A stretch of 64,000 nucleotides of DNA from Rubinisphaera italica (GCF_007859715.1 NZ_SJPG01000001.1:310001-374000); one strand, 5' to 3'; positions 1 through 8,750 are shown, counted from the stretch's first letter. Notes: generated by a model not told the origin, from the sequence alone. Translations and numbers: made by a program.

Positions 1-414
1 CAGCGTGAATTTCCAGAGGTGTTCGATATCGAGATTGAGTCCAGGATTTTTATCGGCCCATTCCCAGAACTGCTCTTCGGTGAGATAATGGTTCTCGACC
101 GCGAAGCAAATGTCCGGATGCCATTCCTGAATGCTGGCTCCCCATTGATCGAGCATCGGTTGATGAATGACTATCGCTTTGCAATCGAGCCTTTTGTACA
201 GATCAACGCAGGCTTGAGCTGCCATTTTAGTCACTTTTTTATTGGGGAAATGCGGGACATATTCGATAGGATAGTTTTGGGCTGTTTTAACGATTGCATT
301 GACTTTTGCCAGAATTTCCGGAGTGAGAAAAAACTCTCCATAGCGGAATCCGGCTCGCCAGGCTAAGGATAAGGTGGCTTCGTCGGGGGCGAATTTGGTG
401 GCAATTTTCAGCAT
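1..414 (-). CDS. TIM-barrel sugar isomerase/AP-endonuclease-2-like protein, N-terminal part
   Basis: This gene runs off the left edge of the window; 138 codons from the start are present without a stop. The protein begins MLKIATKFAP and has the rhythm of a xylose-isomerase-like TIM barrel: short beta strands followed by helices, an acidic strand end (CFAVENHYLT, about residues 104-113) and a second one (GLNLDIEHLW, about 125-134). In this superfamily such Glu, His and Asp residues at strand ends bind a divalent metal. The start is the first ATG after an in-frame stop; no strong ribosome site precedes it. It is divergent from the tad operon. The superfamily is a fold-level inference and the substrate cannot be named. 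Confidence 0.6.
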   Translation of the reverse strand, partial: MLKIATKFAPDEATLSLAWRAGFRYGEFFLTPEILAKVNAIVKTAQNYPIEYVPHFPNKKVTKMAAQACVDLYKRLDCKAIVIHQPMLDQWGASIQEWHPDICFAVENHYLTEEQFWEWADKNPGLNLDIEHLWKFTL

Positions 415-845
415 ATTGAGATCCGCAATGAATGAAATCCTAGTGAAGTTTCATTATCGCGACTTGAAAAGATCCTTCAACGGCGGTGGCGTTTTTCTTG
501 AGATGTTTCGGTGAGAATAATATGTAGGGGGCTAGCCAAGTCAGCAATGTATTTGTCAGGGCAGTGCGTGGTCTGCAAGCTTTGTGCATCAGACCGCTGG
601 TAGCGATTGAAACGATTGCGAAGTTTTGTTGACCGAATGCAAACACGGAATCTGTAGGAAAATGTCAACATGTACATTTTGCAGTGAAAACGTGTGTTAT
701 GATTGCAACACAGACTGCGTAAACCCGGTTGAAATTGACTTAACACGCGTCAAGAAAAGTTGACACACAATTCAACCAGGGCCAATTGATTGACTCGGGA
801 AGCCTGAAGATTCAGTTGCTTCCACAAACTGGCATCGAGGCCAAT
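415..845. other. Intergenic region between divergent genes
   Basis: About 430 bases separate the leftward TIM-barrel gene from the tad operon. Short open frames on the minus strand here have no ribosome sites and look non-coding. The right part (728-777) holds a nested inverted repeat described separately. No confident sigma-70 promoter could be picked. Confidence 0.5.
728..777. promoter_or_regulatory. Nested inverted repeat upstream of the tad operon
   Basis: GGTTGAA at 728-734 pairs with TTCAACC at 771-777. Inside it, TTGAC at 735-739 pairs with GTCAA at 749-753, and a further TTGAC lies at 760-764. The block is 69 bases upstream of the prepilin peptidase start, where a regulator of the operon could bind. 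It could equally be an mRNA leader fold. Confidence 0.3.
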
Positions 846-1418
846 ATGGATCAGATACAACCTGTAGTTTTTTTAGTGGCGGTCATTGGTTACACCGTGG
901 CGGCGACGATCTGGGATCAAAAATATTACAAGATTCCCAATAAGCTGACTCTGCCCATGTTTTTTGCGGGGTGGATTTATCAGGGCGTGTTCGATCAGTT
1001 TTCGGGACTGGCCACAGGCGGATTGGGATTTCTGGTCGGTTTTGGTGTGCTTTTCCTATTATGGATGATCGGCACAGCAGGCGGTGGAGATGTGAAACTG
1101 TTTGGAGCGTTGTCCGTCTGGATGGGTTTCAAATGGTCTTTATACATTCTGATTGTCAGTACGTTTATTGTTGTTCTTGTCACCATTTGCATTGTGATTG
1201 GAAATGTACTGATGATTGGGCCTAAGCGGATGAAAAAGAAAATGCTGGCGACGGGGAAACCGACAAAAGCTGGCGAGAAGCGAAAAGCAGAAACGGTTGA
1301 GGAAAAACAACAGCGTCGAATTATGGCCTATGCTTTACCTATCGCATTCGCCACATGGGGTTTGTTGATCATGGCCTACACAGTGAGCTGGCCACCACTC
1401 CCGTGGACTTTAATTTGA
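846..1418 (+). CDS. tadV: Prepilin peptidase, A24 family (TadV/CpaA-like)
   Basis: This is a membrane aspartyl protease that cleaves the leader of Flp-type prepilins and TadE/F pseudopilins. The first catalytic Asp lies in the segment ATIWDQKYYKIPNK, about residues 20-33, and the second in TAGGGDVKLFG, the GxGD motif at about residues 77-87. There are five to six hydrophobic segments, plus a Lys/Glu-rich cytoplasmic insertion at about 130-160 (KRMKKKMLATG). An in-frame TTG at 786 is possible, but ATG 846 has GAGG at 837-840 with good spacing and gives the usual short N terminus. It is the first gene of the tad operon, 22 bases before tadE. Confidence 0.88.
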   Translation: MDQIQPVVFLVAVIGYTVAATIWDQKYYKIPNKLTLPMFFAGWIYQGVFDQFSGLATGGLGFLVGFGVLFLLWMIGTAGGGDVKLFGALSVWMGFKWSLYILIVSTFIVVLVTICIVIGNVLMIGPKRMKKKMLATGKPTKAGEKRKAETVEEKQQRRIMAYALPIAFATWGLLIMAYTVSWPPLPWTLI

Positions 1419-1440
1419 ACAGACAACTCGGATCATCGAC

Positions 1441-1842
1441 ATGATATCAAATCGTAAGCGAATAACCCGAAAAGGCTTCAGCAGTATGGAACTGGCATTA
1501 ACACTGCCAATTCTGATGCTGCTCCTGTTCGGTCTTTTCGAATTCTCGATGCTGTTTTTCGCAAGAGGAACTGTTGTTGAGGCCAGTCGGGTGGGAGCCC
1601 GGGCGGCGACTTATCCGGGAACGACGGAAGAATTTATTCAGGAGTCTGTGATGCAGTCGCTGGGGCCGAAAATGGCTCGGAATGCGGTTGTAAAAGCAGA
1701 AATGGGAAAATATGCCGGCGACCCGTGTGTGGTTGTCGTCAAAGTGCCAATGGGTGTGGCCTCGCCAGACCTGCTTTGGCCAGTAGGTTTCAGTTTGAGT
1801 GATCAATATTTGATTGCTGAAACGGTGATGCAAAAAGAATAA
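1441..1842 (+). CDS. tadE: TadE-like pseudopilin
   Basis: This is a 133-residue minor pilin-like protein of Tad/Flp pilus assembly. The N terminus RKGFSSMELALTLP has the type IV prepilin pattern: a Gly12/Phe13 cleavage point, Glu17 at position +5 of the mature protein, then a hydrophobic helix (about 17-42). Next comes the TadE-family segment ARGTVVEASRVGARAAT (about 42-58). The C-terminal part would be extracytoplasmic. It should be processed by the TadV peptidase encoded just upstream. The next gene, cpaB, follows after 151 bases that contain two hairpins. Confidence 0.85.
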   Translation: MISNRKRITRKGFSSMELALTLPILMLLLFGLFEFSMLFFARGTVVEASRVGARAATYPGTTEEFIQESVMQSLGPKMARNAVVKAEMGKYAGDPCVVVVKVPMGVASPDLLWPVGFSLSDQYLIAETVMQKE

Positions 1843-1944
1843 TTGAATATGACTCAGGCTTTCGCGATGGAGCTGAAAGCCAATTCGGCATGGACGAAAT
1901 AAGCTTGGGAACAGCCGGAATTCGGCAATACAATGGGGAACAAT

Positions 1945-1975
1945 TGTCTGACTTCAATGATCAGACAGCCTTTTT
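1945..1975 (+). terminator. Terminator-like hairpin between tadE and cpaB
   Basis: TGTCTGA (1945-1951) pairs with TCAGACA (1961-1967) across a 9-base loop, and a run of five T follows at 1971-1975. A weaker hairpin precedes it (GGCTTTC 1857-1863 with GAAAGCC 1875-1881). Inside an operon this could attenuate transcription or act as an mRNA processing or stability element. Confidence 0.5.
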
Positions 1976-1993
1976 GGAATCGGAGAGGGGATC

Positions 1994-3046
1994 GTGAGAG
2001 TACTAACACCAGCCTTAATTACGTTGCTGATGCTCGGCGTCATCGGCCTGCTTGTCTTGTTTTATATCGTTAAGACCTTTTTCTGGGTCGGCGAAGCACC
2101 AGAACCGGTCAGCACTGTGCGAACAGTGCCCATGGCCTCTGCAGATATTCCTGCAGGAACTTACATTACAAGCGATCACATTGTGAACGGTCGTCTGGAC
2201 GAATCGAAAATGACTCGCGAAACAATCCTGAACAAGGACGCGATTATTGGTCGATACGCTAAGAAGGATATTCCGCAGGCTCAAGCAATTGAAACCAATC
2301 AATTGTACGCACCTGATGAACGGCCTCCATTAGAGATGAATCCAGGCATGCGAGCCCTGACGATTGGATTGGGCAACAGTACCGATCTGGTCGATGGCTT
2401 GATCAAACCAGATGACTACGTCGATGTGCATCTTTCCATCAACGATAACCAGGGCGATGCACGCTACCGTGGTGGATTCACGATGACGATGTTCAAGGGT
2501 GTCCGCGTATTGGCCATCAATCGAATGACTCAGCGAACCGACCTTTCTCGCGGTGCAAATACCATCACATTCGAAGTCACACCGATGCAGGCGAACATCA
2601 TGCTCGAAGCACAGAAGCATGGTGAGATTGTCGTGACATATGCTCCCGACGGACCAGGTTCTGGAGGTGTCGATGTGGCGGAAGCCGATCGGGCTTACTT
2701 CGAAGAAATCCTGGGACTGCCAGAACCACCAGAAAAGGATAAACCTTTCCTGACAGAAATCTGGCGAAGAGGTTCTCGTTCGGTCATCGGTTATGGTGAC
2801 GAGTGGGATGATAATTACGATGACAACTGGAACAGAGCAACTCCCTGGATTGAAACCCCGGGCTGGGCTCCACCGAGAAATAATAATGGCGGATATGGAA
2901 ACGGATATCAGGGACGAGGCGGCTACAACGGCTACCGTGGAACTCAGGTTTCACCGCCGACGCCCAGCAATCCCGAAACGCAACAGAATCCTAATACGGT
3001 AAATTCTCAGTTGCGTTCCAACGGACGTCTGAACCCGTCTGCCTGA
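1994..3046 (+). CDS. cpaB: Flp pilus assembly protein CpaB/RcpC
   Basis: This is a periplasmic component of the Tad secretion machine, anchored by one N-terminal membrane helix (about residues 5-28, LITLLMLGVIGLLVLFYIV). An SAF-type domain follows (about 45-110: VPMASADIPAGTYITSDHIV, then the AQAIETNQL segment), with the CpaB core to about 225 (PGMRALTIGL, DYVDVHL, GVRVLAI). The last 80 residues are low-complexity Asn/Gly/Tyr/Arg-rich, which is unusual for the family. The start is GTG 1994 behind a purine-rich site at 1982-1990. A secretin (cpaC/rcpA) gene normally follows cpaB, but a TadG-like gene comes next here. Confidence 0.88.
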   Translation: MRVLTPALITLLMLGVIGLLVLFYIVKTFFWVGEAPEPVSTVRTVPMASADIPAGTYITSDHIVNGRLDESKMTRETILNKDAIIGRYAKKDIPQAQAIETNQLYAPDERPPLEMNPGMRALTIGLGNSTDLVDGLIKPDDYVDVHLSINDNQGDARYRGGFTMTMFKGVRVLAINRMTQRTDLSRGANTITFEVTPMQANIMLEAQKHGEIVVTYAPDGPGSGGVDVAEADRAYFEEILGLPEPPEKDKPFLTEIWRRGSRSVIGYGDEWDDNYDDNWNRATPWIETPGWAPPRNNNGGYGNGYQGRGGYNGYRGTQVSPPTPSNPETQQNPNTVNSQLRSNGRLNPSA

Positions 3047-3058
3047 TCTCACGTATAT

Positions 3059-3086
3059 GTCAGAACCGGTGAACTCAGGTTCTGAC
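3059..3086. repeat. Perfect hairpin between cpaB and the tadG-like gene
   Basis: GTCAGAACC (3059-3067) is exactly complementary to GGTTCTGAC (3078-3086), with a 10-base loop. No T run follows on the plus strand, so it is not a classical terminator. It lies 13 bases after the cpaB stop and may protect the upstream message from 3' decay. Confidence 0.5.
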
Positions 3087-3248
3087 GATCCCCGTGGAAA
3101 CATGGCGATTCCAGAATTTCTATCGTGATTCATTTTTAGAACCCGGTAAAATTGGAAAAGCCTGAAGACACTTTTGATTCCCAGAAATGCTTGCGGCTCG
3201 TCATTCCGTTCCCAAGCAAAATTTGATCATCAAGACAATGAGGCGATT

Positions 3249-4505
3249 GTGAAAACGCAACCTTCCAACCAGAACAACAATTCGACGCGACGCGGTACGC
3301 TGTTGCCGGCGATTGCGTTCTCGTTGCTGGTCGTTGCCGCTGCCTCGGCTCTGGTGATGAACAAATTATGGATAGACGCAGCCGAAATTGAACTTCAGAA
3401 TGTCGCCGAAGCCACTGCCCTGGCAGCGGCTGGTGACTATCTGGGTGATGAACTTCTCAAACCTGGCTTCGATGCCGATGCTGCTGTCGAACAGGCCAAA
3501 CAACGAGCCGCCCAAGTCGCTGCCAGCAATCTGGTTGGCGGTCAGCCGGTCTCATTGACAATTACCGGTGATGACACCGATATTGTGTTTGGTCGTCGTG
3601 TCGACAATGGCATCGACCCCGAAACGGTCTTTCTACTCACAAATAAAAATCCTTCTGTCGTCGAAGTACGGGCCAGCCGTTCTCGCGATTTAGGGAACCC
3701 GATCAATCTGTTTTATCCCGGCGTGACCAAACGGGCTTATGCCGATGCGACCATGATTGTTGAAGTCACTTTCGATAATCATATCGATCATTTTGTTGCG
3801 GCACCGGCACGACCGATTCCCGCACTCCCGCTGGCAATACTGGCGAATGATCCTCTGGGGAAGCGAACCGATACCTGGGCCAACATGATTGAAGCAGCTC
3901 ACGGAGCTGATGATTACGCATACAATGAAGTCACACATGAAGTCGTAAAACAGTCCGACGGAATCCCGGAGATCACCCTCCGATCTGTCCCGCTGAAATC
4001 GGATCCACTTAAAGGCAACGTTCAGTTGCTCGACTTCAATAATGAGTTGAACGACCAGAAAATCATTCAGCAGATCAACAACGGTTTGACTCAACTCGAC
4101 ATGAAACCCTGGAATAATCGGTTACAGGCTCAGGAAGAGATGCAAATAACCGGACTGGGCAATATTACGACACCCATCCAGTTCGCAATGGAATCTCAAA
4201 TCGGTCAACAGAGGTTGTGTCTATTGTATAATCAGGCCACTGCAATAGACGTTCCCGGCTGGACCTCATTGAGTTGTGAAGGTGTTGTCGCTATTCGAAT
4301 TTTGAAGGTGATTCCTGAATCAGGCGAATCGGCTACCGTTATTGTTCAACCGACTGTACTGACGACCAAGTCTGCAGTGCTGACTCAATTCTTTAATGAG
4401 ATGGCCGACTACCCGAATCTGCCACCAAACCTGGCCAGGATGATGATAGAACCAAAAACGAACGAATCCAACAAATACGTATACAAGATTTATGTCAGCC
4501 GGTAA
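3249..4505 (+). CDS. TadG-like pilus assembly protein
   Basis: The N terminus fits the TadE/G-like family: RRGTLLPAIAFSLLVVAAA is a membrane helix at about residues 14-37, followed by AEIELQNVAEATALAAAGDYL, the LQNAADAAALAAA-like helix typical of TadG. The remaining 370 residues are predicted extracytoplasmic and carry no VWA MIDAS motif that I can see, so this is a short TadG-type protein. GTG 3249 is chosen because GAGG (3240-3243) sits five bases upstream; an in-frame TTG at 3174 has no such site. It lies between cpaB and the ATPase gene. The role, probably linking pilus and envelope, is inferred from the family. Confidence 0.72.
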   Translation: MKTQPSNQNNNSTRRGTLLPAIAFSLLVVAAASALVMNKLWIDAAEIELQNVAEATALAAAGDYLGDELLKPGFDADAAVEQAKQRAAQVAASNLVGGQPVSLTITGDDTDIVFGRRVDNGIDPETVFLLTNKNPSVVEVRASRSRDLGNPINLFYPGVTKRAYADATMIVEVTFDNHIDHFVAAPARPIPALPLAILANDPLGKRTDTWANMIEAAHGADDYAYNEVTHEVVKQSDGIPEITLRSVPLKSDPLKGNVQLLDFNNELNDQKIIQQINNGLTQLDMKPWNNRLQAQEEMQITGLGNITTPIQFAMESQIGQQRLCLLYNQATAIDVPGWTSLSCEGVVAIRILKVIPESGESATVIVQPTVLTTKSAVLTQFFNEMADYPNLPPNLARMMIEPKTNESNKYVYKIYVSR

Positions 4506-4544
4506 TCACTCTTTCATGTGAATGTATCGGTTGAAGAGATATTC

Positions 4545-4567
4545 AGGACAGGTTTCCAGCCTGCCCT
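4545..4567. repeat. Degenerate single REP unit
   Basis: AGGACAGG (4545-4552) and CCTGCCCT (4560-4567) form a short hairpin around TTTCCAG. It is a diverged single copy of the unit found twice, in opposite orientation, at 6013-6073. It lies between the tadG-like gene and tadA. Confidence 0.55.
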
Positions 4568-4636
4568 ACCAGCGATAAGAAAATACTTAATTTGACGAGT
4601 GCGTCAAAACAGAATCGTTATTGAGGAAGATTGATC

Positions 4637-5992
4637 ATGGCGACTATGACTGAAGCCGATTACGACTACGAATCCAATGCAGAATCCAAACGTGCGTTTC
4701 AACAATTGAAAACACGTCTGCATCGTCAAATGATCGATGCGATGGATTTGTCAAAAGCAGGCAAACTTCCTGAACACGAACTTCGTAAACAATTGCGAGC
4801 CTTGGCCGCACATCTGTGTGACATGCACTCCGCCTATCTGCCCGAATCGGAACGGGAACAGATGGTCAACGAGATCATGGACGAGATGTACGGCTTCGGT
4901 CCCCTCGAACCATTGATGAACGATCCAGAAGTCAGCGATGTGCTGATCAACGGAGCCGACACGGTGTTTGTGGAACGTCGCGGTAAACTGGAACGAACCG
5001 ATGTTCGGTTTGCCGATAACAATCACCTGTTGCATCTGATTCAACGACTCGTCGGTCGTGCGGGGCGACGTATCGACGAAGTTTCGCCGATGGTCGATGC
5101 CAAACTGCCAGACGGTTCTCGTCTGCACGCTGTCATCCCGCCCCTTACGAGCAAGGGGCCAACGCTTTCCATTCGACGATTCAGTAAAACAGCTGTCGAA
5201 TTTGAGGACATGGTTCGATCTCGAACACTCACTCGCGAGATGGCCGACTTCCTGATCGCCTGTGTGAAAGGCCGAATGAACATTCTGCTCAGCGGTGGTA
5301 CCGGTGCCGGTAAAACGACGATGCTCAACCAGCTTAGCCGGTTCATTCCGATGACCGAACGAGTTTTGACCATCGAAGAAACCGCCGAGCTTCAGTTACG
5401 ACAAACCGATGTTGTCAGTATGGAAACCCGCCTGCCGAACGTGGAAGGCAAAGGGGGAATTTCTCAACGCGAACTGCTGCGAAACTCGTTGCGTATGCGT
5501 CCGGATCGGATCATCGTCGGCGAAGCTCGTGGAAGTGAAGTTCTGGAAATGCTCCAGGCCATGAATACGGGTCACGACGGTTCGATGAGTACCGTTCATG
5601 CCAACGACACCCGCGACGCACTCGATCGTCTTGAATTGATGATCGCGTTGTCCGGTGCCGAATTGACTCCGACAGTTGCCCGACGATACATCGCCTCTGC
5701 TCTGCAGATTCTGGTACATGTTTCTCGATTGAGCACTGGCGAACGTAAAGTGATGCGTATCTCTGAAGTGGCTGGAACTCGTGAAGGGGAATACAACGTG
5801 GAAGACATTTTCGTCTACCGCATGACCGGAATCAGTTCAGATGGCAAAGCCGAAGGAGCTTTCTATGCAACGGGTTATGAGCCGGAATGTATTCGTCGCA
5901 TGACAACTCTGGGCCACGATGTATCGATGGACCTGTTTACTGCACGTGAGTTGATCGCAGGTGGTGAGTATATTGTTCAGGAAAAGAAATAA
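4637..5992 (+). CDS. tadA: Tad pilus secretion ATPase TadA/CpaF
   Basis: This is the cytoplasmic hexameric ATPase of the type II/IV secretion superfamily that powers Flp pilus assembly. The N-terminal helical domain (about 1-110) is followed by the CpaF-type segment GFGPLEPLMNDPEVSDVLING. Walker A is GGTGAGKTT at about 220-228, Walker B is RPDRIIVGEARG at about 288-299, and the His box is GHDGSMSTVHAND at about 312-324, with an Arg-rich REL segment between them. The length (451 residues) is normal. ATG 4637 follows a GAGGAAGA site; the in-frame TTG at 4631 overlaps that site and is unlikely. It probably works with the TadB and TadC membrane proteins encoded next. Confidence 0.95.
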   Translation: MATMTEADYDYESNAESKRAFQQLKTRLHRQMIDAMDLSKAGKLPEHELRKQLRALAAHLCDMHSAYLPESEREQMVNEIMDEMYGFGPLEPLMNDPEVSDVLINGADTVFVERRGKLERTDVRFADNNHLLHLIQRLVGRAGRRIDEVSPMVDAKLPDGSRLHAVIPPLTSKGPTLSIRRFSKTAVEFEDMVRSRTLTREMADFLIACVKGRMNILLSGGTGAGKTTMLNQLSRFIPMTERVLTIEETAELQLRQTDVVSMETRLPNVEGKGGISQRELLRNSLRMRPDRIIVGEARGSEVLEMLQAMNTGHDGSMSTVHANDTRDALDRLELMIALSGAELTPTVARRYIASALQILVHVSRLSTGERKVMRISEVAGTREGEYNVEDIFVYRMTGISSDGKAEGAFYATGYEPECIRRMTTLGHDVSMDLFTARELIAGGEYIVQEKK

Positions 5993-6012
5993 ATTTTTAG
6001 AGATCGATTGCC

Positions 6013-6073
6013 GTAGGACAGGCTTCCAGCCTGTTTAAGAGAGAATTGCAGACAGGCTGGAAGCCTGTCCTAC
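6013..6073. repeat. REP-type inverted repeat, 22-bp perfect arms
   Basis: The arm at 6013-6034 is the exact reverse complement of 6052-6073, with a 17-base loop. Each arm is itself a hairpin: ACAGGCT/AGCCTGT around TCC at 6018-6034, and again at 6052-6068. A degenerate single unit occurs at 4545-4567. It sits between tadA and tadB and would form a very stable RNA stem if transcribed. Confidence 0.85.
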
Positions 6074-6135
6074 AAAGTTCTGAATAAGAACTGGGGGCTC
6101 ACGTTGTTCGACCCCAGTCAAACTTATTCTTATCA

Positions 6136-7074
6136 ATGACTGCTAAGATGACCAAACGTGAATCGTTCGCGAGTGGAACATCTTCGACAGGAATCGAAAA
6201 GGTTGCCGCGATGGCTACAGGATATTCACAACCAAATCAAATCAAATCGCGCCCCGAATTCGCGGACATTCTCAAGCCGCAGGATCAATATGCGACTTCA
6301 GAGAACACAAGTGGATTGAACGGGATTAATACGTGGTTTGATCGACTGATGATTCAATCGGGTTTGCCGATTTCTCCGATGGCCGCACTTGTGTTATGTG
6401 GTTGGCTTTCTATTGCGATGGGCATTTTCATATACGTTGTATTGGAAGACCCAATTGCAACGGCTATTGGAGTACTGCTTGGTTTTGCGATTCCGATTGC
6501 AATTCTGATGGCGATGCGATCGAGACGACAATCGATGATTTTACGACAAATGCCACCGATGATTGATGAACTGGCCCGAGCCGCCCGTACGGGACGGAGT
6601 CTGGATCAGTGTCTGGAAATGGTGGCAGAAGATACCCCCGGTCCACTCGGTGATGAAATGGACCACTGTGTTCGTAAATTGCAGATGGGCGTCACCATGA
6701 ATGAAGCCTTGTACGAACTTCCAGAAAGAACGGGTGTGAATGGCCTGCGAATTCTGGCGACTGCATTGAGCGTTCACCAGCAGACTGGGGGAGATCTGGT
6801 TCGAGTTTTGGAGCGACTTTCGAAGACACTTCGAGATCGATCGATGTTCCTGGGACGTTTGCGAGCGATTACAGCAGGTAGCCGGGCGACGGCTATTTTG
6901 ATGATCCTGTTGCCACCAGCGATTCTGGCATTCTTTATTTTCCGCGATCCAAATTACCTGAGCAGACTAATGAATTCTGATTGGGGCTTCTTCATCACGA
7001 TGATGGGAATCTTTCTGGAAATCGTAGGAGCGATCTGGATCTGGAGAATTCTGGGAAACACTCAGAACACGTAA
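6136..7074 (+). CDS. tadB: Tad pilus assembly membrane protein TadB (T2SF domain)
   Basis: This is an inner-membrane platform protein of the Tad system. After a soluble N-terminal stretch of about 80 residues come two membrane helices (about 84-120), a cytoplasmic type II secretion F domain (about 135-255: MPPMIDELARAARTGRSLDQCL, then GLRILATALSVHQQTGGDLVRVLERLSKTLRDR), and two C-terminal helices (about 255-308). No convincing ribosome site precedes ATG 6136. ATG 6148 is an alternative, and a later start is possible because the first 60 residues look poorly conserved. It probably pairs with TadC. Confidence 0.88.
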   Translation: MTAKMTKRESFASGTSSTGIEKVAAMATGYSQPNQIKSRPEFADILKPQDQYATSENTSGLNGINTWFDRLMIQSGLPISPMAALVLCGWLSIAMGIFIYVVLEDPIATAIGVLLGFAIPIAILMAMRSRRQSMILRQMPPMIDELARAARTGRSLDQCLEMVAEDTPGPLGDEMDHCVRKLQMGVTMNEALYELPERTGVNGLRILATALSVHQQTGGDLVRVLERLSKTLRDRSMFLGRLRAITAGSRATAILMILLPPAILAFFIFRDPNYLSRLMNSDWGFFITMMGIFLEIVGAIWIWRILGNTQNT

Positions 7075-7086
7075 GAAACAAGCGAG

Positions 7087-7136
7087 CCGTGCCAGTGAAG
7101 GCACGGTTATTCGCATACGCATTGTGCGTATATTTT
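7087..7136 (+). repeat. Two tandem hairpins between tadB and tadC
   Basis: CCGTGCC (7087-7093) pairs with GGCACGG (7100-7106). ATACGCA (7115-7121) pairs with TGCGTAT (7125-7131) around a TTG loop and is followed by ATTTTT, which gives it a terminator-like form. The tadC start is about 110 bases further on. Confidence 0.5.
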
Positions 7137-7245
7137 TACGATCAGTTGAAAAATTAATCGGACGCAACCATCGCCTAGCTGCGATGGGGCGCCCGAAATG
7201 AATCTATAAAAGCGAATTTCGTAACAAACCGGCTCAGCCATTTGG

Positions 7246-8625
7246 ATGACGATTATGAATATCCGAGAATACTTACAACAGACCGAATTTGCAGGCACGA
7301 CTCTATATCAGATTGCGATCTGGATTTTCATTGCTGCTTGCGCCCTGTTGGCCATCATGCTCTTGAGACGGTTTTTTCGCTGGATCACTAGTGGGTCTTC
7401 GTCGAAGTCGACCCCTGCCACAAAGACTCAGCCTCGACCAGAGATGCAGCGGGATCGCGATCAGCCTGCAGTGACCCTGACTTCAGACGATTCTCGGCAA
7501 TCATTTGCTCGCTCTGCTGATTCCCTGCTTAAAGATGAAACCAGTGGCGATCAACGAGTCCTCGCACCAGCTGAGGATTCCATCTTCCGCGATGAACGCG
7601 ATGAAGTCGATGAACCAATGCCGGTTCTTTCGTCCGAAGAGTCGATGGTGAAAGAATCGTCTCAACCTCAACGTACTTTCCAGGTCGCTTCCTCCAAAGA
7701 AACCCGAGAGTACACAGGCAAACAACGAAGCTGGACATCACGCTCTCTGTTCGGGAAACCGATCACTGGGCAACAGGTCGATTTGCCACGAGTCAGTTCC
7801 AGTGACATTCCTTTCGCGGATCGTAGCGACTATCGATATGGATCAAGTTTAACACCAGCCCTCGCTTCATTGATGCCCGAAACCGACGAGCGAAAGGCGG
7901 CACTGAAGAAAGATCTGATTCAGGCCGGATATTACACTCCTCACGCCTACGATAACTTTGCAGCCGCTCGGTATCTCGGACTGATGGCACCGATCCTGAT
8001 TTTCGGCGGCCTTCTGATTCTGGCTCCACCAGCAATTGAATGGATTTTTATCCTGTTAATCGTTGTCGGTGCCGGGCTCGGCTGGGCGATGCCGCGGGTT
8101 TTCATCCGCTCCAAAGCGGCTCAACGTCGTAAGGAAATTGAAAACGCTTTGCCGGACGTGATTGACCTGCTCAATATGTGCGTCAGTCAGGGAATGACTT
8201 TGCGATCGGCTCTGGCTCGCGTCTCCTGGGAAATTTCCGAAACCTATCCGGCGATGTCCGAAGAACTGCGAATCGTCGCCGAACAAGCCGACTTAAGCAC
8301 AACCGAACATGCCCTGATGAACCTCAACGAACGTGTCGATGTTCCTGAGTTACACTCGTTGTCTTCCCTGTTGATTCAAACCGAACGCATGGGAACGAAC
8401 GTCAGCGATTCATTGACCGAATATTCCGACGGAATGCGAGCGACTTTACAACAGCGAGCCGATCAGAAAGCCAATGCCGCGACATTCAAACTGTTGTTTC
8501 CAACAGTTCTATGTCTGATGCCGGCCGTGTTCATGTTCCTGCTCGGCCCAGCCGTGGTCGATCTGTCTGACTTCTTCCAGCGTGGGGGAGTCAACCAGTT
8601 CAATCAGGTCGAAACCGACCGATAA
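7246..8625 (+). CDS. tadC: Tad pilus assembly membrane protein TadC (T2SF domain)
   Basis: This is the second platform protein of the Tad machine. An N-terminal membrane helix (about residues 20-43) is followed by a polar, probably disordered stretch of about 150 residues rich in Ser, Asp, Glu and Arg, an unusual insertion for the family. Membrane helices (about 240-290) and a T2SF domain (about 295-425: ALPDVIDLLNMCVSQGMTLRSAL, then LSSLLIQTERMGTNVSDSLTEYSDGMR) come next, and a final helix (FPTVLCLMPAVFMFLLGPAVV). ATG 7246 and ATG 7255 are both possible; GGA at 7244-7246 slightly favours 7255. It is the last tad gene in the cluster. Confidence 0.87.
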   Translation: MTIMNIREYLQQTEFAGTTLYQIAIWIFIAACALLAIMLLRRFFRWITSGSSSKSTPATKTQPRPEMQRDRDQPAVTLTSDDSRQSFARSADSLLKDETSGDQRVLAPAEDSIFRDERDEVDEPMPVLSSEESMVKESSQPQRTFQVASSKETREYTGKQRSWTSRSLFGKPITGQQVDLPRVSSSDIPFADRSDYRYGSSLTPALASLMPETDERKAALKKDLIQAGYYTPHAYDNFAAARYLGLMAPILIFGGLLILAPPAIEWIFILLIVVGAGLGWAMPRVFIRSKAAQRRKEIENALPDVIDLLNMCVSQGMTLRSALARVSWEISETYPAMSEELRIVAEQADLSTTEHALMNLNERVDVPELHSLSSLLIQTERMGTNVSDSLTEYSDGMRATLQQRADQKANAATFKLLFPTVLCLMPAVFMFLLGPAVVDLSDFFQRGGVNQFNQVETDR

Positions 8626-8642
8626 AACATCAGCAATTCAGT

Positions 8643-8692
8643 TTTGATTATGCTGTTTACGGCTTTCAAATGAAAACCGGGAAATAATCAAA
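8643..8692. repeat. Long hairpin after tadC
   Basis: TTTGATTA (8643-8650) pairs with TAATCAAA (8685-8692). Within it, CGGCTTTC and GAAAACCG form an inner stem with one mismatch. It begins 17 bases after the tadC stop and lacks a T run. It may end or protect the operon transcript. Confidence 0.45.
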
Positions 8693-8750
8693 CTCGTTTG
8701 GTCCTGTTTAAGATGCTAAAGGAAATCCGCTTTCCAATTGGGACAGGCTC

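Noticed and set aside
8643..8692. Hairpin after tadC as an intrinsic terminator
   Set aside because: There is no T run on either side, so it is kept only as a hairpin.
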